Assembly: GCA_013399875.1 (NCBI GenBank)
Contig: VXAZ01005692.1
Location: 374,336-438,335, forward strand
From: Gymnorhina tibicen
Lineage: Eukaryota > Chordata > Aves > Passeriformes > Artamidae
DNA length: 64,000 bases
Direction of reading: 5' to 3'
Shown here piece by piece: positions 27,701 through 39,103 of the stretch. How positions within the stretch are numbered: the first letter of the stretch is position 1; each line of letters opens with the position of its first letter. The notes under the pieces were generated by a model. It was not told the origin of the DNA. It was given only the letters and a program-made list of their open reading frames with translations, and did not search any database. Made by a program: the position numbers and the translations under genes.

Positions 27701-30700
27701 ACTGATCCAGCCCACTCAAATGAGGGAAGATTAATGTAGGGAAAAAAAGGTTTTGCGAGCCAAAAACTTTGGTCAGACACGTGGCAGTGGGTTTGAGGAG
27801 AGGACTGAGTAGCTGGGAATGCAGGGAGACGGGGAAAATCCAGGTGCTCAAGCAGGCAGAGTGTTAGTTCATCTCAGGCCATCTCATGGAAGCAATGCTC
27901 TCCTGAACCAAGATGTGGGGTTTTTTTCAATGGAAGATGTATCCTCAGCATTCCCTGGATGGTGCTATTGAAACATGTGGGCTTTGATAAATGTTTCAAA
28001 AACCAGGAGAAGCCTGTTAACAGGTATGTAGTGCACTGTCAGCCTTTGCCTTGTGCAGCTGGAGCAGGAAAGTACAGATTAGATGAAGTTCTTGGGATCC
28101 AGTGAGAAGGTTCTGCGCATGTCCTGCTCAGTACTGGAGCATTCAGGTGCAAGGAGTTCCTTCAACAACACAGCCTGGTGACATAAATACTGTAGGACTT
28201 AGTCAACATGTCCCTCACTTAGAGAGATGTTTTATGCAACTGACATTAAGGTTTGTAAGATCTTTTTTAACAAAGAGATTAGAACTAGGATGAATAAAGA
28301 AGAAATACCTGAAATTAATGGTTTCCTTGAATAGACTAATACGGATTCAAATCACACCACACACTCAGTGTAGTTTTGCATCTTTATACCAGGGGTCTGA
28401 AATGTCCTGTAGGTCCATTTCTGTACAGAAGTATAATTTTGATGTCCTGTACCAGACCAGAGATCACCAAGCACAGGTTCCTGCCTTAGACAAAGCCTGA
28501 GGTAATCCACTGAGGAATGTGTTAAAATCTCTGGGAGCAGATGTCAGAGAAAATCTCCTGTATGAGATAGTCTAATGCTTTGAAGAGTGACTGTCCTTCC
28601 CAGACTGTCCAGTGTTGGCTGGTAAAGACGGGAATTACTGGGACTCTCTCCTATTCTGCTGTTCCGATTTTACAAAGAGCAGATTTTAGTTTACATATTT
28701 AACAGTGCCAGACTAAACTGAAATATTGATGAGCTGTAGATGCTTTGTTTTGAATTTGCTCTATTTATTCATGTTCTTGAATTTTTTTCAGGAAGATCCA
28801 AAAGATTCTAGGAGTCTAATATGCTTCTCTGTTTGATATTCTACCTCAGAAACTCATCATTGATGAGAAGAAATACTATCTCTTTGGGAGAAATCCTGAT
28901 CTGTGCGATTTTACCATTGACCACCAGTCTTGCTCTCGGGTCCATGCTGCCTTGGTCTATCACAAACATCTCAAGAGGGTTTTCCTCATAGATCTGAACA
29001 GCAGTAAGTAGTGTGGCATTTAACCAGACAGAAGAGCTATACTTCAGTGCTTAAACATTCTGAATCTGAGACACTTTTTCTTTTTCCACTGTGGGCAAAT
29101 GGATATAATCAGAATTCACTTCATAAGGAAAGACAGGGTTAGGGCAAAGGAATGTTTGCTCCAGTCAGCCTACAGCTGCCTCACTGGGTGTTTCAAACAT
29201 TTCTAACTTGTAAGAGGCCAAAGGACAGGAGGAAAGTGACTTGACCTTCCCGTGACAATTTTAGTGAAGGCTTCTCTTCTGAGGGTGATTTCTCAAGGTC
29301 TAAAACCCGTCAGGTGGTTTTTTCACTGTACATTGGGACCTGGAGGAATACAGAAAGTAAAAGGTGTTTGTAATTTATTTCCAGTGACATTTTGAGGACT
29401 TCTGGCGTGTGTTATCTCAGTTTGTGAGATGGTGGGTCTACATAGCTGATGCTGTCAGCAGTAGCTCAGTGCCTTTTGTTATAGTTTCTGAGATTGTCAA
29501 ACTTGAACTGGAATACCATGATCCCAAGCTTAACAAACTATTTTGCATTTTGATGTCCTCAGCACATGGCACATTCTTGGGTCATATCCGTTTGGAAGCT
29601 CACAAACCCCAACAGATCCCCATTGACTCCACGGTTTCATTTGGAGCCTCCACCCGTGCGTACACTCTGCGAGAGAAGCCGCAGACGCTGCCGTCAGCAG
29701 TGAAAGGGGACGAGAAGATGGGTGGTGAGGATGAGGAGCTCAAGGGTTTGCTGGGGCTGCCAGAGGAGGAGACGGAACTGGACGTGAGTATGATGGCACA
29801 CTGCCTTGATGGCATTTCCAGCTAGGACAGCATTCCCTGCTCATTTGTTTAGAGTCATGGAATCATTGAGGTTGGAAAAGACCTTTAAGATCATCAAGTC
29901 CATAAATCTAACACTGCCAAGCTGTTGTGACCCTGAAGATGAGGTTAACTCAGGTTCTTGTTAATAGATCCCTTGGGGCAAATTGGAGTGAAACAACGCT
30001 GAATGACCGATGTCTATAAATAAATATAGTTAGGGTTTATTTTAGAACCATTAGGTTGCAATGGAAAAGAGGTAGGTAGCCATTTTGGGTATAATTATCT
30101 ATAATAATACAGATAAATAGAAGTATAAAAATAACACTTAAGAAAATACATAACGAAAAGAAAGAAAGGGTACGAGTAGAAAGATCTCACCACCCACAGG
30201 GTCAGCAACAAGACTTTATGTCCATTGGTTGAAGTGATGGTTGCAGTCTTGATCCATGAGGGTGACAAAAGCCCTTGAAACACAGTTTAATGGCTTTAGG
30301 TGGAACACCCAGGTACCTCCCCTGGGCAGGGGAAGTTTTACACTGTCTGTTGCAAGACTGTGGATCTCGTGCAGTCTTCTGGTGAAAGGCCCAGAAACGA
30401 GTTCTGGGGCATCTCAGGGGCCTTTGATGGTTTATGACCCTTCCAACACATGACCCTGCCTCTCACTTCAGCGCAGTTGAGCCAGTTATGCCCCATCAGA
30501 GGGAAAAAAACCTTCAGGTCTAGGTGGGAATGGGAATGTCCTGGTACCTTCCCCAGTGGGGGAGGGGTCAGAGAGTTGGGAGGTGTAGTTTCACAACTGA
30601 GCTGTTGTGTAAGGCAGGACATTGTCCTGATAAAAAGCACTATCCCACCTCGAAGGATCTGCTTCTCATCAGCCTTTTCCCTTAATCTGGTTCAAAACCC

Positions 30701-33700
30701 AGCTTGTTGCTAAACACGGGTTGATTTGACATAGTCATTCTCTGGTGCTCATGTCCTCTGTGCCTGGGGTGTTCTTTTGTGCATGTCAGCAAAGCACCCA
30801 CTGTGTTTGTAAATGGCCAGCTGTTTAAGCCATTGACATTTCAGTCTGTCACACAGGCCCACAAGACCCTAAACCATGTCCTTAAGTGCCATGTCTAAAT
30901 GTCTTTTAAATATCTTCAGGAATGATGACTAAACAACTTCCCTGGGTAATACTTCCTTAGGTTCAGGTTTTTAATTTCTTGGCTTTGAAGATAGTCTGAG
31001 GTGTCTTCTGCTGTCAGATATATCTGCAGTGATTAACCTGTGATCATGCTGCTTCCTGGAATCATGGACCTAATAATCTTACTATGCCAGTGGTCCTCTT
31101 ACCAAGGTTTGCCAGGGACATGCTCTCCAGCTAACATTGCCCCAGGTCAGGGTGGTTTCCCACACTGTTCCCATTGCCAGATACCTGTGAATGCTGCCCT
31201 GTTCCCTAAGTTAGCTAATGAAGAGAGAGAGAGGCAGTGTCTGTGGCATTCACAGATTGTGGATGTGGGAAAGGACCTCTCAGAATCATCAAACAGCTCA
31301 AGCAGGACGACCTGGAATAGGCTGCCCAGGACTGTGCTCCATTCTAAATATCTCTGCAGAGACCCCACAGCCTCTCAGGGCAGCTCATTGCAGCCCTGAA
31401 CCTCTGCTTGTTCCTCAGGGTCTGAACTTGAAACTAAACAATGTCCTGTGGTCTTCTCATGTGCACAGTCATGTGATTAAATCAGACTTCATACAGTAGT
31501 TGCTTAAACTCTTCCGTTTCTAAATTTGCCATTAGAATCTGACAGAGTTTAATACAGCCCACAACAAAAGGATCTCCACGCTGACCATTGAGGAAGGGAA
31601 CTTGGACATCCAGAGGCCGAAGCGAAAACGGAAGAACTCCAGAGTGACATTCAGTGATGACGATGAGATCATCAATCCGGGTAAGGAGTTTGCTTTAATC
31701 CGCAGTTGATGCCCTTCAGGACCTCCTTCCAGTATGCCCATAGGGATTCCTCGTGGTTGCATATGGATAAGGAGAAAAGAAAGTTGGCAGTCAATATTTG
31801 GGATCTGCTATTTCACAGAAGCTGCCGCCATGTCTCACTGAAGTCTGTGACCTCTTTCTGTTTCTTCTGGTCTACCTGTAAAGTAACTGGATGCTCTGAG
31901 CAGAGGATGGGGATATCTGGATGGGGATATCAAACTCAGCATCATTGTTCTGTACTTTGTCAGATACTGGAGAAATGTCACAGACCCAAAAGGAGGAAAG
32001 TGGTTTACATTTTTTGCCCTCTTTAGAATCTCCACGTGAACAGAACTTGTTTGCTTTTCATCTGTCCTTTAATGCTTTCTTTACCTGTTGCCTCTGAGAT
32101 GTCTTGAGCTCAGAGAGTTTTTGCTACTTTTCTGCACATCTGAACCAAGTTGTCCCTAATCTTCATTCAAACTGATGCTTTTGAAGATGTATCCAATTCC
32201 AAATTACTCTTTTTTTTTTCTCCCTTAGTTGTTCAGTATTAATGGCATTCTTATCAATCATACTTTATATGGATAATATTCCTGTTAATAAGAGCAGCTA
32301 ATTAATGAGCAGGCATTTTGAAATACAGTGTGGAGGTGGTTCCTTTGGCACCCAGAGTGACCATTTTGGTTTATAATGTGATGCAGTTCAGTGCTCAGAA
32401 CATCCTAATGCAAACACCAGTCATTCTCATCGCAAAAAAAGGTAATTTTTCTGGACTTTCAGACACTCACACTGACTGCTTCTAACTCCTGCTTCAAGGC
32501 CCCCCGAGGACTTTAGGGTCTGGCTGCTGTGCCTTTAGCACATGCAGTGCCTTGTCAGCAGCAGCTTTCAGCCCAGACTCCAGTCTGTCTGATCCCAAAC
32601 TGCCCATCCATCTGCTCCCATTCTCCATTTGAGGGAAAGCCCTCCGTTCCTGGGAAAGCCAGGATGCCTGATGAGCCACCTGGACACAAAGCCACTGGGT
32701 GTTCTCCCAAGCCCCTCTCTTAATTTGGTCACACTTGTGCTTACTGGGAGCTGGTGGAGTGCTGGCTTTGGGAGAAGAAGGTCTGTTCCAGTTTTTCATA
32801 TGGATTCCTTGACTCCACAGATGTTCTGTTTTTTCCCATGTGCTCGTTGAAGGCATCACTGGTAGTGCTCACTGAAAGCATCACTGTTCTTGCTTTGCAG
32901 AGGACGTGGACCCATCTGTGGGGCGGTTCCGGAACATGGTACAGACAGCAGTGGTCCCTGTTAAGGTATGGGGTGACTCCCAACTTTCTCATTAGCACAT
33001 TACATTGATGAACTCACTTGATGATTTCTGAATTGCACCTTAGAAACAGAATGGTCCCACATGGAAAGTGTTTCATTGTTAAGAAGAAGTCATGTCTGTG
33101 TTTCACAATTGTCTTTTTTAGCAAATTTGACCATTTCCCTTCGAACCCAGCTTTAGCTCTTTTCTTTAATAACACATGGGATCAATGGTGATTTTTTTTT
33201 TCCTCCCAAAAAGAAACACTTTCTGGAAATTCAGTGCATTAGTTCCAGGCATCAGATAAAATTGTGGGAAATGTGGAAAATAGAAGGGAAAAATGAGAGT
33301 TTGTTTATTTAAATACTATGTTCGACGTTTTGTAAGTTTGTGTACTAGAACAAGCAGTTTTAGGCTTTGCTCCAAGATGAGTGTGCTGCTACTGTCCTAT
33401 TTAATTGGAATATGCAAGGAGGAAGAAAGATCTGCAGAACTTCAGAGCAGCTAAGCCATTGTATAACAGCAGTTTCACTTGTTGCTGGTATAGACTGAAT
33501 AACATGATGTGAGAAGGATAATATTCCATAAACCCAGACTGCAGGAGAAGATTCCAATGATCAGGAGCAAAATTACCCAAGTGATCTAGAAGTTGCAGTT
33601 TCTTTCTGTGGAGGAGAGAAGGTTTGTGTTATAATGCTCTCAGGCACAAGGTGGGATTCTTGGGGTGTCCTGTGCAGGGCCAGGAGTTGGACTCAATGAA

Positions 33701-34409
33701 CCTTGTGGGTCCGTTCCAAGCCAGGACATTCTGTGACCTACTCGGTCTTTGTTCAGGACAAGCTCAAGACTGGCAGGAGTGTACAGGAGGTGAAGAGGTG
33801 CTCAGACTTCATCTAAGTTACACCTGAGTGTCAGCTTTTGTCACCCTTCCTGCACTGTGCACCTCTAAGAGTTTATTGTGGTTTTCAAGGGAACCCAGAA
33901 GAAACTTCGTAGGACAAAGACTGGGACATGGCCTGTAAGCACTTTGTATGTGGCAAATTTAGGTACCTTTTGGGGGAAATGGCCTTGGCACCCAGTTTAA
34001 ATAGGTTGATGGTTTCATGCATTGTGAATAATTCTTTAACTGCTTCTGTCTACAGAAGAAGCGCATGGAGAACGCGGGCTCACTGACCACAGATGACTCT
34101 GCGTCACGGCGCATGCAGAGCTTCCCCTACAGCGGAGGATTGTACGGGGGCCTGCCCCCCACCCACAATGAGGCGGGGTCGCAGTCGCACGGCGTCCACG
34201 GGACCGCACTCATCGGGGGGCTGCCTATGCCCTACCCCAACCTCGCCCCCGACGTGGACTTGACTCCAGTTGTGCCCTCCACAGTGAACATGAACCCAGC
34301 TCCAAACCCCGCTGTCTTCAACCCTGAAGCTGTGAATGAACCCAAGAAGAAGAAATACGCCAAGGAGGCCTGGCCGGGCAAGAAGCCGACCCCGTCCCTG
34401 CTGATCTAA
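9512..34409 (+). CDS. PPP1R8: NIPP1, nuclear inhibitor of protein phosphatase 1
   Basis: NIPP1 is a nuclear-speckle scaffold that binds and restrains PP1 and links it to splicing factors and Polycomb proteins. Seven coding exons are present: 9512-9567, 22849-22909, 28850-29003, 29563-29783, 31536-31680, 32901-32965 and 34056-34409. They join in phase to give 351 residues, the human length. The FHA domain occupies roughly residues 49-101; phosphothreonine-binding residues are visible in YLFGRNP and SCSRVHAAL (G52, R53, S68, H71). The PP1-docking motif RVTF is at residues 200-203, after a basic KRKRKNS stretch. The C-terminus ends KKYAKEAWPGKKPTPSLLI, as in mammals. The N-terminus (MAASAAPAGGG) and the start of exon 7 are the least conserved parts. 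The start was chosen as the first ATG in the CpG island, in the expected position. Intron 1 is 13.3 kb. Identity is certain. Confidence 0.97.
14095..14785 (+). mobile_element. CR1 LINE 3' fragment
   Basis: Plus-strand 5'-truncated CR1 retroposon. The first part resembles the end of the CR1 ORF2 region, with disrupted frames. The rest has the typical order of CR1 3' blocks, including the 'gcccagagaagctgtggctgc' and 'ggactggatgatctttaagg' type segments, and ends near an ATTCTGTG-type tail. Boundaries are approximate. Confidence 0.85.
16885..17140 (-). mobile_element. CR1 LINE 3' fragment
   Basis: Reverse-oriented CR1 3' end. It begins with the complement of the tail ('aatcacagaatggtttagg') followed by the 'ttggaagggacc' and 'gccatgggcagggacacctt' blocks, and degrades near 17140. 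It is similar in content to the element at 14095-14785 but inverted. Confidence 0.85.
17858..17940. repeat. A-rich / CA low-complexity tract
   Basis: Adenine-rich sequence with an embedded short CA run and repeated A runs interrupted by C. It is not part of any recognised transposon. Confidence 0.85.
18545..19165 (+). mobile_element. CR1 LINE 3' fragment(s)
   Basis: Plus-strand CR1 3' segment from about 18545 to 19040, with the usual 'ctgtgtccagctctgggctcctcagtac' region and an ending rich in 'ctgtgattctgtga'. A second, more diverged CR1-like block ('ggacattaggagacatctctttac') follows to about 19165. The two may be separate insertions. Frames are broken. Confidence 0.8.
22910..28849 (+). other. 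PPP1R8: PPP1R8 intron 2 (5.9 kb)
   Basis: Intron with a GTATGG donor and a CTCAG acceptor. I recognise no transposon in it. It carries a short 21-base tandem duplication near 25163-25200 and a 690-base open minus-strand frame at 27091-27780 of unknown meaning (see findings). The remainder is featureless to me. Confidence 0.7.
29850..29922 (-). mobile_element. CR1 LINE fragment, first half (interrupted)
   Basis: Reverse-oriented CR1 3' end in PPP1R8 intron 4, starting 'agagtcatggaatcattgagg' and running to 'aacactgccaag'. The CR1 sequence resumes at 30862 after an inserted LTR, so the two halves were once one element. Confidence 0.85.
29923..30861 (-). mobile_element. Solo ERV LTR nested inside a CR1
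   Basis: A 939-bp block that begins TGTTGTGACC and ends AGGCCCA. Read on the minus strand it starts TGGGCC and ends AACA, giving TG...CA termini. It is flanked by CAAGC (29918-29922) and CAAGA (30862-30866), a 5-base target-site duplication with one mismatch. The surrounding CR1 reads continuously across it, which confirms insertion. On the minus strand an AATAAA-type signal lies near 30036. No internal coding region is present. Five-base duplications fit ERVL- or gammaretrovirus-like families, but I cannot name the family. Confidence 0.75.
30862..30965 (-). mobile_element. CR1 LINE fragment, second half
   Basis: Continuation of the CR1 begun at 29850: 'ctaaaccatgtccttaagtg' followed by a diverged 'cttccctgggtaatacttcc' segment. 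It is separated from its first half by the 939-bp LTR. Confidence 0.8.
31240..31450 (-). mobile_element. CR1-like LINE fragment
   Basis: Diverged reverse-oriented CR1 3' region in PPP1R8 intron 4, about 90 bases before exon 5. Recognisable blocks are 'ggaaaggacctctcagaatc', 'gaccacctgga'-like sequence, 'aggctgcccaggactgtg' and 'cctctcagggcagctcattg'. Confidence 0.7.
33635..33745 (+). mobile_element. CR1 LINE 3' tail
   Basis: Short plus-strand CR1 end in PPP1R8 intron 6 ('gtgcagggccaggagttgg' then 'cttgtgggtccgttccaagc'), ending near 'attctgtgacc'. It belongs to the same subfamily as the copies near 44288 and 50765. Confidence 0.8.
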
Positions 34410-36109
34410 GCTGGGCTGAGGGAGGGTAGGATTTACCAACTCCAGAAACTTTTCATGTGCGGTATCGTCTTTTAAAAATTTCAGTGTCCTAACAGATGTA
34501 ATACCAAAATTGGAGGAGTGAAATATCCTTTAAAGATCTGTCTTCGAATGTTTTTATATGTCTGTTAAAAAAAAAAATACAGCTCCCATCTCCTTTTGAA
34601 CCAAAACCCCTACAGCCCTTTCTTACCACCACTGTCCCAGAGGTCTTTACGCTGAATTTGGATCCACAAGTCAAAGGGGCAGTCACACAATTATCACTTA
34701 CAGCATGACCCTGCAGGTCCGTGTATTTCAGTGCTGGGCTTGCTGTGGTGAGAGTGTTCCTGCTGGACATGCTCACAGCAGGGCAGCTCTGTCAGGAGGA
34801 AATGTTTGTGGGGCCAAGCCTTGCAGAATCCCATTGGTAGGAGTTGTAAAACTTGCAGAATATAGGTCAGCTTTTATTTTTTTTTTAATTTTCGAAACCC
34901 CACCAATGTGGGGCATTCTTTTTTCTTATTATTATTTTTAGTTTGGCTACTACTTAGCTTGTTTTAATTTCCACATAAAACACTAGAGCATCCCATGAGT
35001 CATGAGTTGAGATGAATAAGCAACAGGTGGGTTCCTTAGCTTTGTTCCAGTGCTGCAGGAACAAAAGTCTGTGGGATGGATACAGGGTGCACAGATGGAG
35101 GGTCGGAGCGTCCGACAGGAACAGGCACTGTCTGCACTGTGCCATGGTGACTCCCCTGGATAACTCAGGGTGAAGTTAACACAGTGGAGTTTCTTTTAGA
35201 CTTGGTGGCGCCTGTAACTTAAATAGTTTCATTTTTATTTGCAAATGGAACTTGTAAGCTTAGAGCATACGAGATTCAACAAGACAAAAAGCTGGGAGGA
35301 CTGATGTGTTCCCCACACACAAATGTTTTGGCTGCTGGGAGCAGCAGGTGAGAATTGAGCACTACTGAGAGCCAGAATAGGAATTCCCAGTGGACTTGGA
35401 TTGTTGCTCAAGCCCTTTAGTTCCTTAGATTTGAAAATTATTCATATATTCAGATAACTGTGGCTGTACTTTACACAAGGTAAGGCCAGAGAGAGCTCTG
35501 TTATTCTTAACTTTACTCTGGGTTTTTGTACACTCTCTAATGCAGTTCAGCTACAAGTCACATTCCTTTGCTGTTTGGGGGATCCAGGAAATGTGCACCA
35601 AAATGAGAGCATGTACCTGGCTGTTCACTGTGTGCAGGACTGCAGCTACCTGGGGAAGTAGTGCCAGGTTTCTGGGGCAAGGCTGTGTTCCAGTGAGCTG
35701 GGGTGCTGGATGCACCAGACCCATTTTGGACAGATGCTCCAAAATCTGTGCGCGTTCTGCTCCGCAGTGATTGCTTCTATCACGTCCCTGAGGTGCCAGC
35801 CAGCAGCTGCCCAGCTCACAAGAGCCATGGCTTTAGAGACTGCTCTGTTCCCTCCCCACACCATCACATCTAGCTCAGACTATTCCTTGCGTGGATTCAG
35901 CACCTGCTCCGTGATCCAGCTGCACTGCTCTGTGTTTAAGTTGCCATTGATGATTCAGCCATTGGGCATTCGTTCTGCTTCCCAGTGCTCCTACAATAAC
36001 TCAAAATCTTCCTCTCTTTAGTCTGGCCTGTAGGATTTTCATTTCCCAGCCAGTTGCTTTCTGAAGGCAACTCTTTAGGGTAAGACTAGTCAGGACAAAC
36101 AAAAGTTGA

Positions 36110-36200
36110 GCAGGTTTTTTTCTTTTTGTTTTGGGGCTTTTTTGTTTTATTTTGGGGGGAAGGGGGTTGGGTTTGGGGTTGGTTTTTTGGGGTTTTTTTC
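36110..36200. repeat. T/G-rich low-complexity tract
   Basis: Alternating T runs and G runs inside the PPP1R8 3'UTR. Confidence 0.8.
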
Positions 36201-36439
36201 AAGTGGCTCTTCACAAGATTTTTCTTGACAAGGGAAACTTCACTGCTCGTTTTTTAAAGCTCCTCTCCTCCCTGACTGAACCAGCTCTTATTATTTCAGA
36301 GCTTAGGGGCCGCGGCTAGCCAGGAGGGGACAGGAACATCAAGGGGCTTTGTACAGACATTTGTACACTTGTGTAATATGTAATAGGCCTTTTCACACTT
36401 CTGTTGAGCTTTTTACCTGTAACCTTTACTATGTTGTAA

Positions 36440-36445
36440 ATTAAA
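36440..36445 (+). terminator. PPP1R8: Polyadenylation signal ATTAAA (PPP1R8)
   Basis: The common ATTAAA variant, about 2.03 kb past the stop codon, followed by a T/G-rich stretch ('gttggagagtgtagtgtgttcg'). Confidence 0.55.
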
Positions 36446-37426
36446 TGCAGATTTTGCCAGGTTGGAGAGTGTAGTGTGTTCGTTCCAGTCTGCACCGGCA
36501 CAGCTGAGACTGCCCATCATGCTGTGGCTCATGGGAGGATCCTGCCATGGCAAAGTGCCCTTCTCCCTGCAGGCCTTGTCCTTGGGCTGTCTCAGGCTGC
36601 AGCTCCTAAAGCTGCCCCAGCTGCTTTGCTTGTGACCTGCTCTGCTGCCTCATGCTGCACTTTGGCACACAAGTGACACTTAACAGTGGATTTTGAACAG
36701 TGGTTGCTTTTGTTTTCCGAGTCGAGTTTTATCAGGTTCTGGTATAATCCTCTTTGTAAGTTGTACTCCAGAGCCCAACTCCATTGCTCTCATTGCCCAG
36801 CCTGCTCCTCCAACAGAGCATGGCCTTGGGCAGGCTGCAGGCACCATCCCCTGTCCCTGGGCTCGCTGGGGACAGCTGCAGTGACAAACAGCAAAATGGG
36901 TACAGGTAACCAGAGGGCCTGCAGTGTAGGGTTGAGAGCTTTGCTGAATTCAGTAATATTTAGGCAATACATAAGTTTTTTCCCAATGCAGCAGCAGCTG
37001 GGGCAGGTGCACTTGCACTACAGTGTCAACAGAAGGCTGAAGTTCACAGTTCATGTGTCAGCTGCTCACCTGCCACAGGCAGAAATAGCTGGAAGAGGTG
37101 AAGGTGTTCCCTTTGTGGTCTGACACTGTCAGTTTGGGTGTGTTCATCTCCTGTATTAAATGAAGGATTAAAAGGGAGGAAATTTGCAGAATAATCTGAA
37201 GCCCTCTGCAGTGGGAATGCAGAGATGGAAACAAAGTGGAGACTGGTTTGCAGCTGAATCAATGAGCTAAAGAAAATGGTAGTAGTGTCCAGGAACATCT
37301 GTCCTTGCAGAATTTCCTGGGTTACTGCTGGTGACCCCTCCTCCCTTGTTTGGAAACACATAAATAAATAAAGGGTGCAGCATCCAGCAGACAGCCCAAG
37401 AGCTTGATGTGAGGTCTCATAGACAC

Positions 37427-37462
37427 TGAGGTACCAACACATCAGCCCCTGTGCTGACAGGC
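37427..37462 (+). repeat. 36-base direct repeat, copy 1
   Basis: Matches 39067-39103 at all but about one position; the shared core includes 'gaggtaccaacacatcag'. The sequence just upstream of both copies is more weakly similar, so the repeated unit may once have been longer. Confidence 0.85.
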
Positions 37463-38412
37463 CTGAAGGCAGCACTTGTTGGGGTGGAGCTGAGATCTCC
37501 CTGGGGCCCTTCAGGAGAGCAGGAACAGCTTCCAGTGCAGAACAGGTGAGTATCCAGGTGAAGTGTGCACTTCTGCAATTACACCAAGGGCTTTGAAACC
37601 TCAATGGCACCAGGAGAGACCACAGGACTGCAAGACATAGCTTGGTACAAGCCAAGGACCTGGGGCTGCGCAATGGCTGGTGCTGGGCTCAGATGTCAAT
37701 TGCTGTGTACGATGTGTTTTTTCAAAAGCAGGCAAATACAGTCAGATCATCTGCAGGTTCTTTGATCTCAAAACTCTCAATCTAGCAGTGGTAGGTGAAG
37801 GGGGAGGAATGCTTTTGCTTTCACTTCTCCACACCACGTACTTCACCCATAGGAGCTGTGTGGTATCACTGGGCCTTACCTGCTGGGTGTGAGAGAGGGA
37901 ACACTGGAGAAAGAGAGAGAGCATGAAGTAAGAGCCTGGAGTGAGTTCAGGATCAACAACCACGGGGTTTGGGTTGCAGTTGTTAAATGACCCTTCCCCA
38001 AAGGTCCCGTAACCTGTAAAGCAGTAAGAGGTATCTGACATTCCAGCATCACAACTAGCGCCTGAAACTAACCCTGATACTTCCCCTGCCTCCCTCAGAG
38101 GAGAGCAGCAGCTTTCCAGAAGCACTGGTGGTGAATTTGGTTATTGTCTTTTGCTTTGTATGAATTTTCCAGAACTGATGTCCTCCTCAGAGAAGCTTTA
38201 AGAGAGAAGTAGCTAAAGAGCGTGAATCTTTGCTCTCCACCCCCTTGTACATCACCCTTGCTGTCTCTCTTGTCATAGAATCTGACAAACATCAAGGAAA
38301 GGTTTCAAGCTCAGTTGCAGAACGGTAGCAGAGGAGGAAGCCATAAATACTAAACCTTAAATACTGCCGGGGCCCACACAAGGCGGGTGTGGGCAGGCTG
38401 GCCCCAGAACGG

Positions 38413-38491
38413 CCCACGGGTGGGAGTAGGGAGCTGCCACATGTCCCGGAGGCTGCTGCCAGCATTCCTCATGTTGGCACACACTTCTCAC
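38413..38491 (-). repeat. Inverted repeat arm, left
   Basis: Its reverse complement matches 39665-39743 over about 80 bases, with roughly 10-12 differences. The shared core includes 'agtgtgtgccaacat' and 'gaatgctggcagcagcct'. The arms are about 1.2 kb apart and enclose the XKR8 flank copy. Confidence 0.85.
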
Positions 38492-38611
38492 GGGGCAGTC
38501 ACCCCATCTGCCCCTCTCTCCTGCACCCCCGGGCCCTCGGGGCCGGCCCCAGCATCCCTGTGGGGTAGCTCCCGTGCCCCGCGGGCGTCCCCTTTCCCGC
38601 ACCCGCAGCCG

Positions 38612-38805
38612 CCGGCGGTGCCTCGGGCGGGGGCAGAGCCGCTCCGGCCCCTTCCCGGGAAGCAGCACCCGCCCCTGCCCGCCCCTCCCGCGGGGCCCCG
38701 CCCCGCACGGCTCCTGCAGCGGTTCTGCTACGCCGGGACAGAGCCGGCCTCAGCCCTGCAGCCCCGGACTCGTGTGTCCCCCCTAGTTCCTGTTCACGCT
38801 CGGAG
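38612..38805 (-). repeat. Inverted copy of the XKR8 5' flank
   Basis: The reverse complement aligns with 52352-52560, immediately upstream of XKR8. By eye, identity is about 85-90 percent overall with small gaps. The last 66 or so bases next to XKR8 differ at only one position. Homology stops at 38612, which corresponds to the N at 52561, so no XKR8 coding sequence is included. The segment is GC- and CpG-rich. Confidence 0.9.
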
Positions 38806-39066
38806 GTGCTTCAGAACGAACCTGGTCTCAAAGTGGGCCGGTTGGGACCTGCCAGCTCGGTCCTCCCGCTGCAAACAGGAGGATTTCAAGACAGGCAACG
38901 CCAGCAACTACCACCTGTCTCCCACCGTTTACTCTCAGATCTGCGTTTGCTCTACGGAGTTCTGGCGACACAGAGCTGGAGGGGACAGGGGTGGGGGCTG
39001 CGAGCCCTGCAGCCCAGGAGCGGAGTGGGGTGTTCACAGCAGAGTGAGGTGTGTTCCCATGGGCAG

Positions 39067-39103
39067 TGAGGTACCAACACATCAGACCCTGTGCTGACAG
39101 GCC
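39067..39103 (+). repeat. 36-base direct repeat, copy 2
   Basis: Partner of 37427-37462, 1.64 kb downstream and in the same orientation. Confidence 0.85.

Larger units (their letters stand above)
34410..36465 (+). other. PPP1R8: PPP1R8 3' untranslated region
   Basis: About 2 kb from the TAA to shortly after the ATTAAA signal at 36440-36445. It is AU-rich, with a T/G low-complexity stretch at about 36110-36200. The 3' boundary is inferred. Confidence 0.65.

Noticed and set aside
38357..39097. Possible second XKR-like gene or processed pseudogene at the XKR8 flank copy.
   Set aside because: Only upstream non-coding sequence is duplicated. Homology stops before the XKR8 start codon and no XKR8 codons are found nearby.
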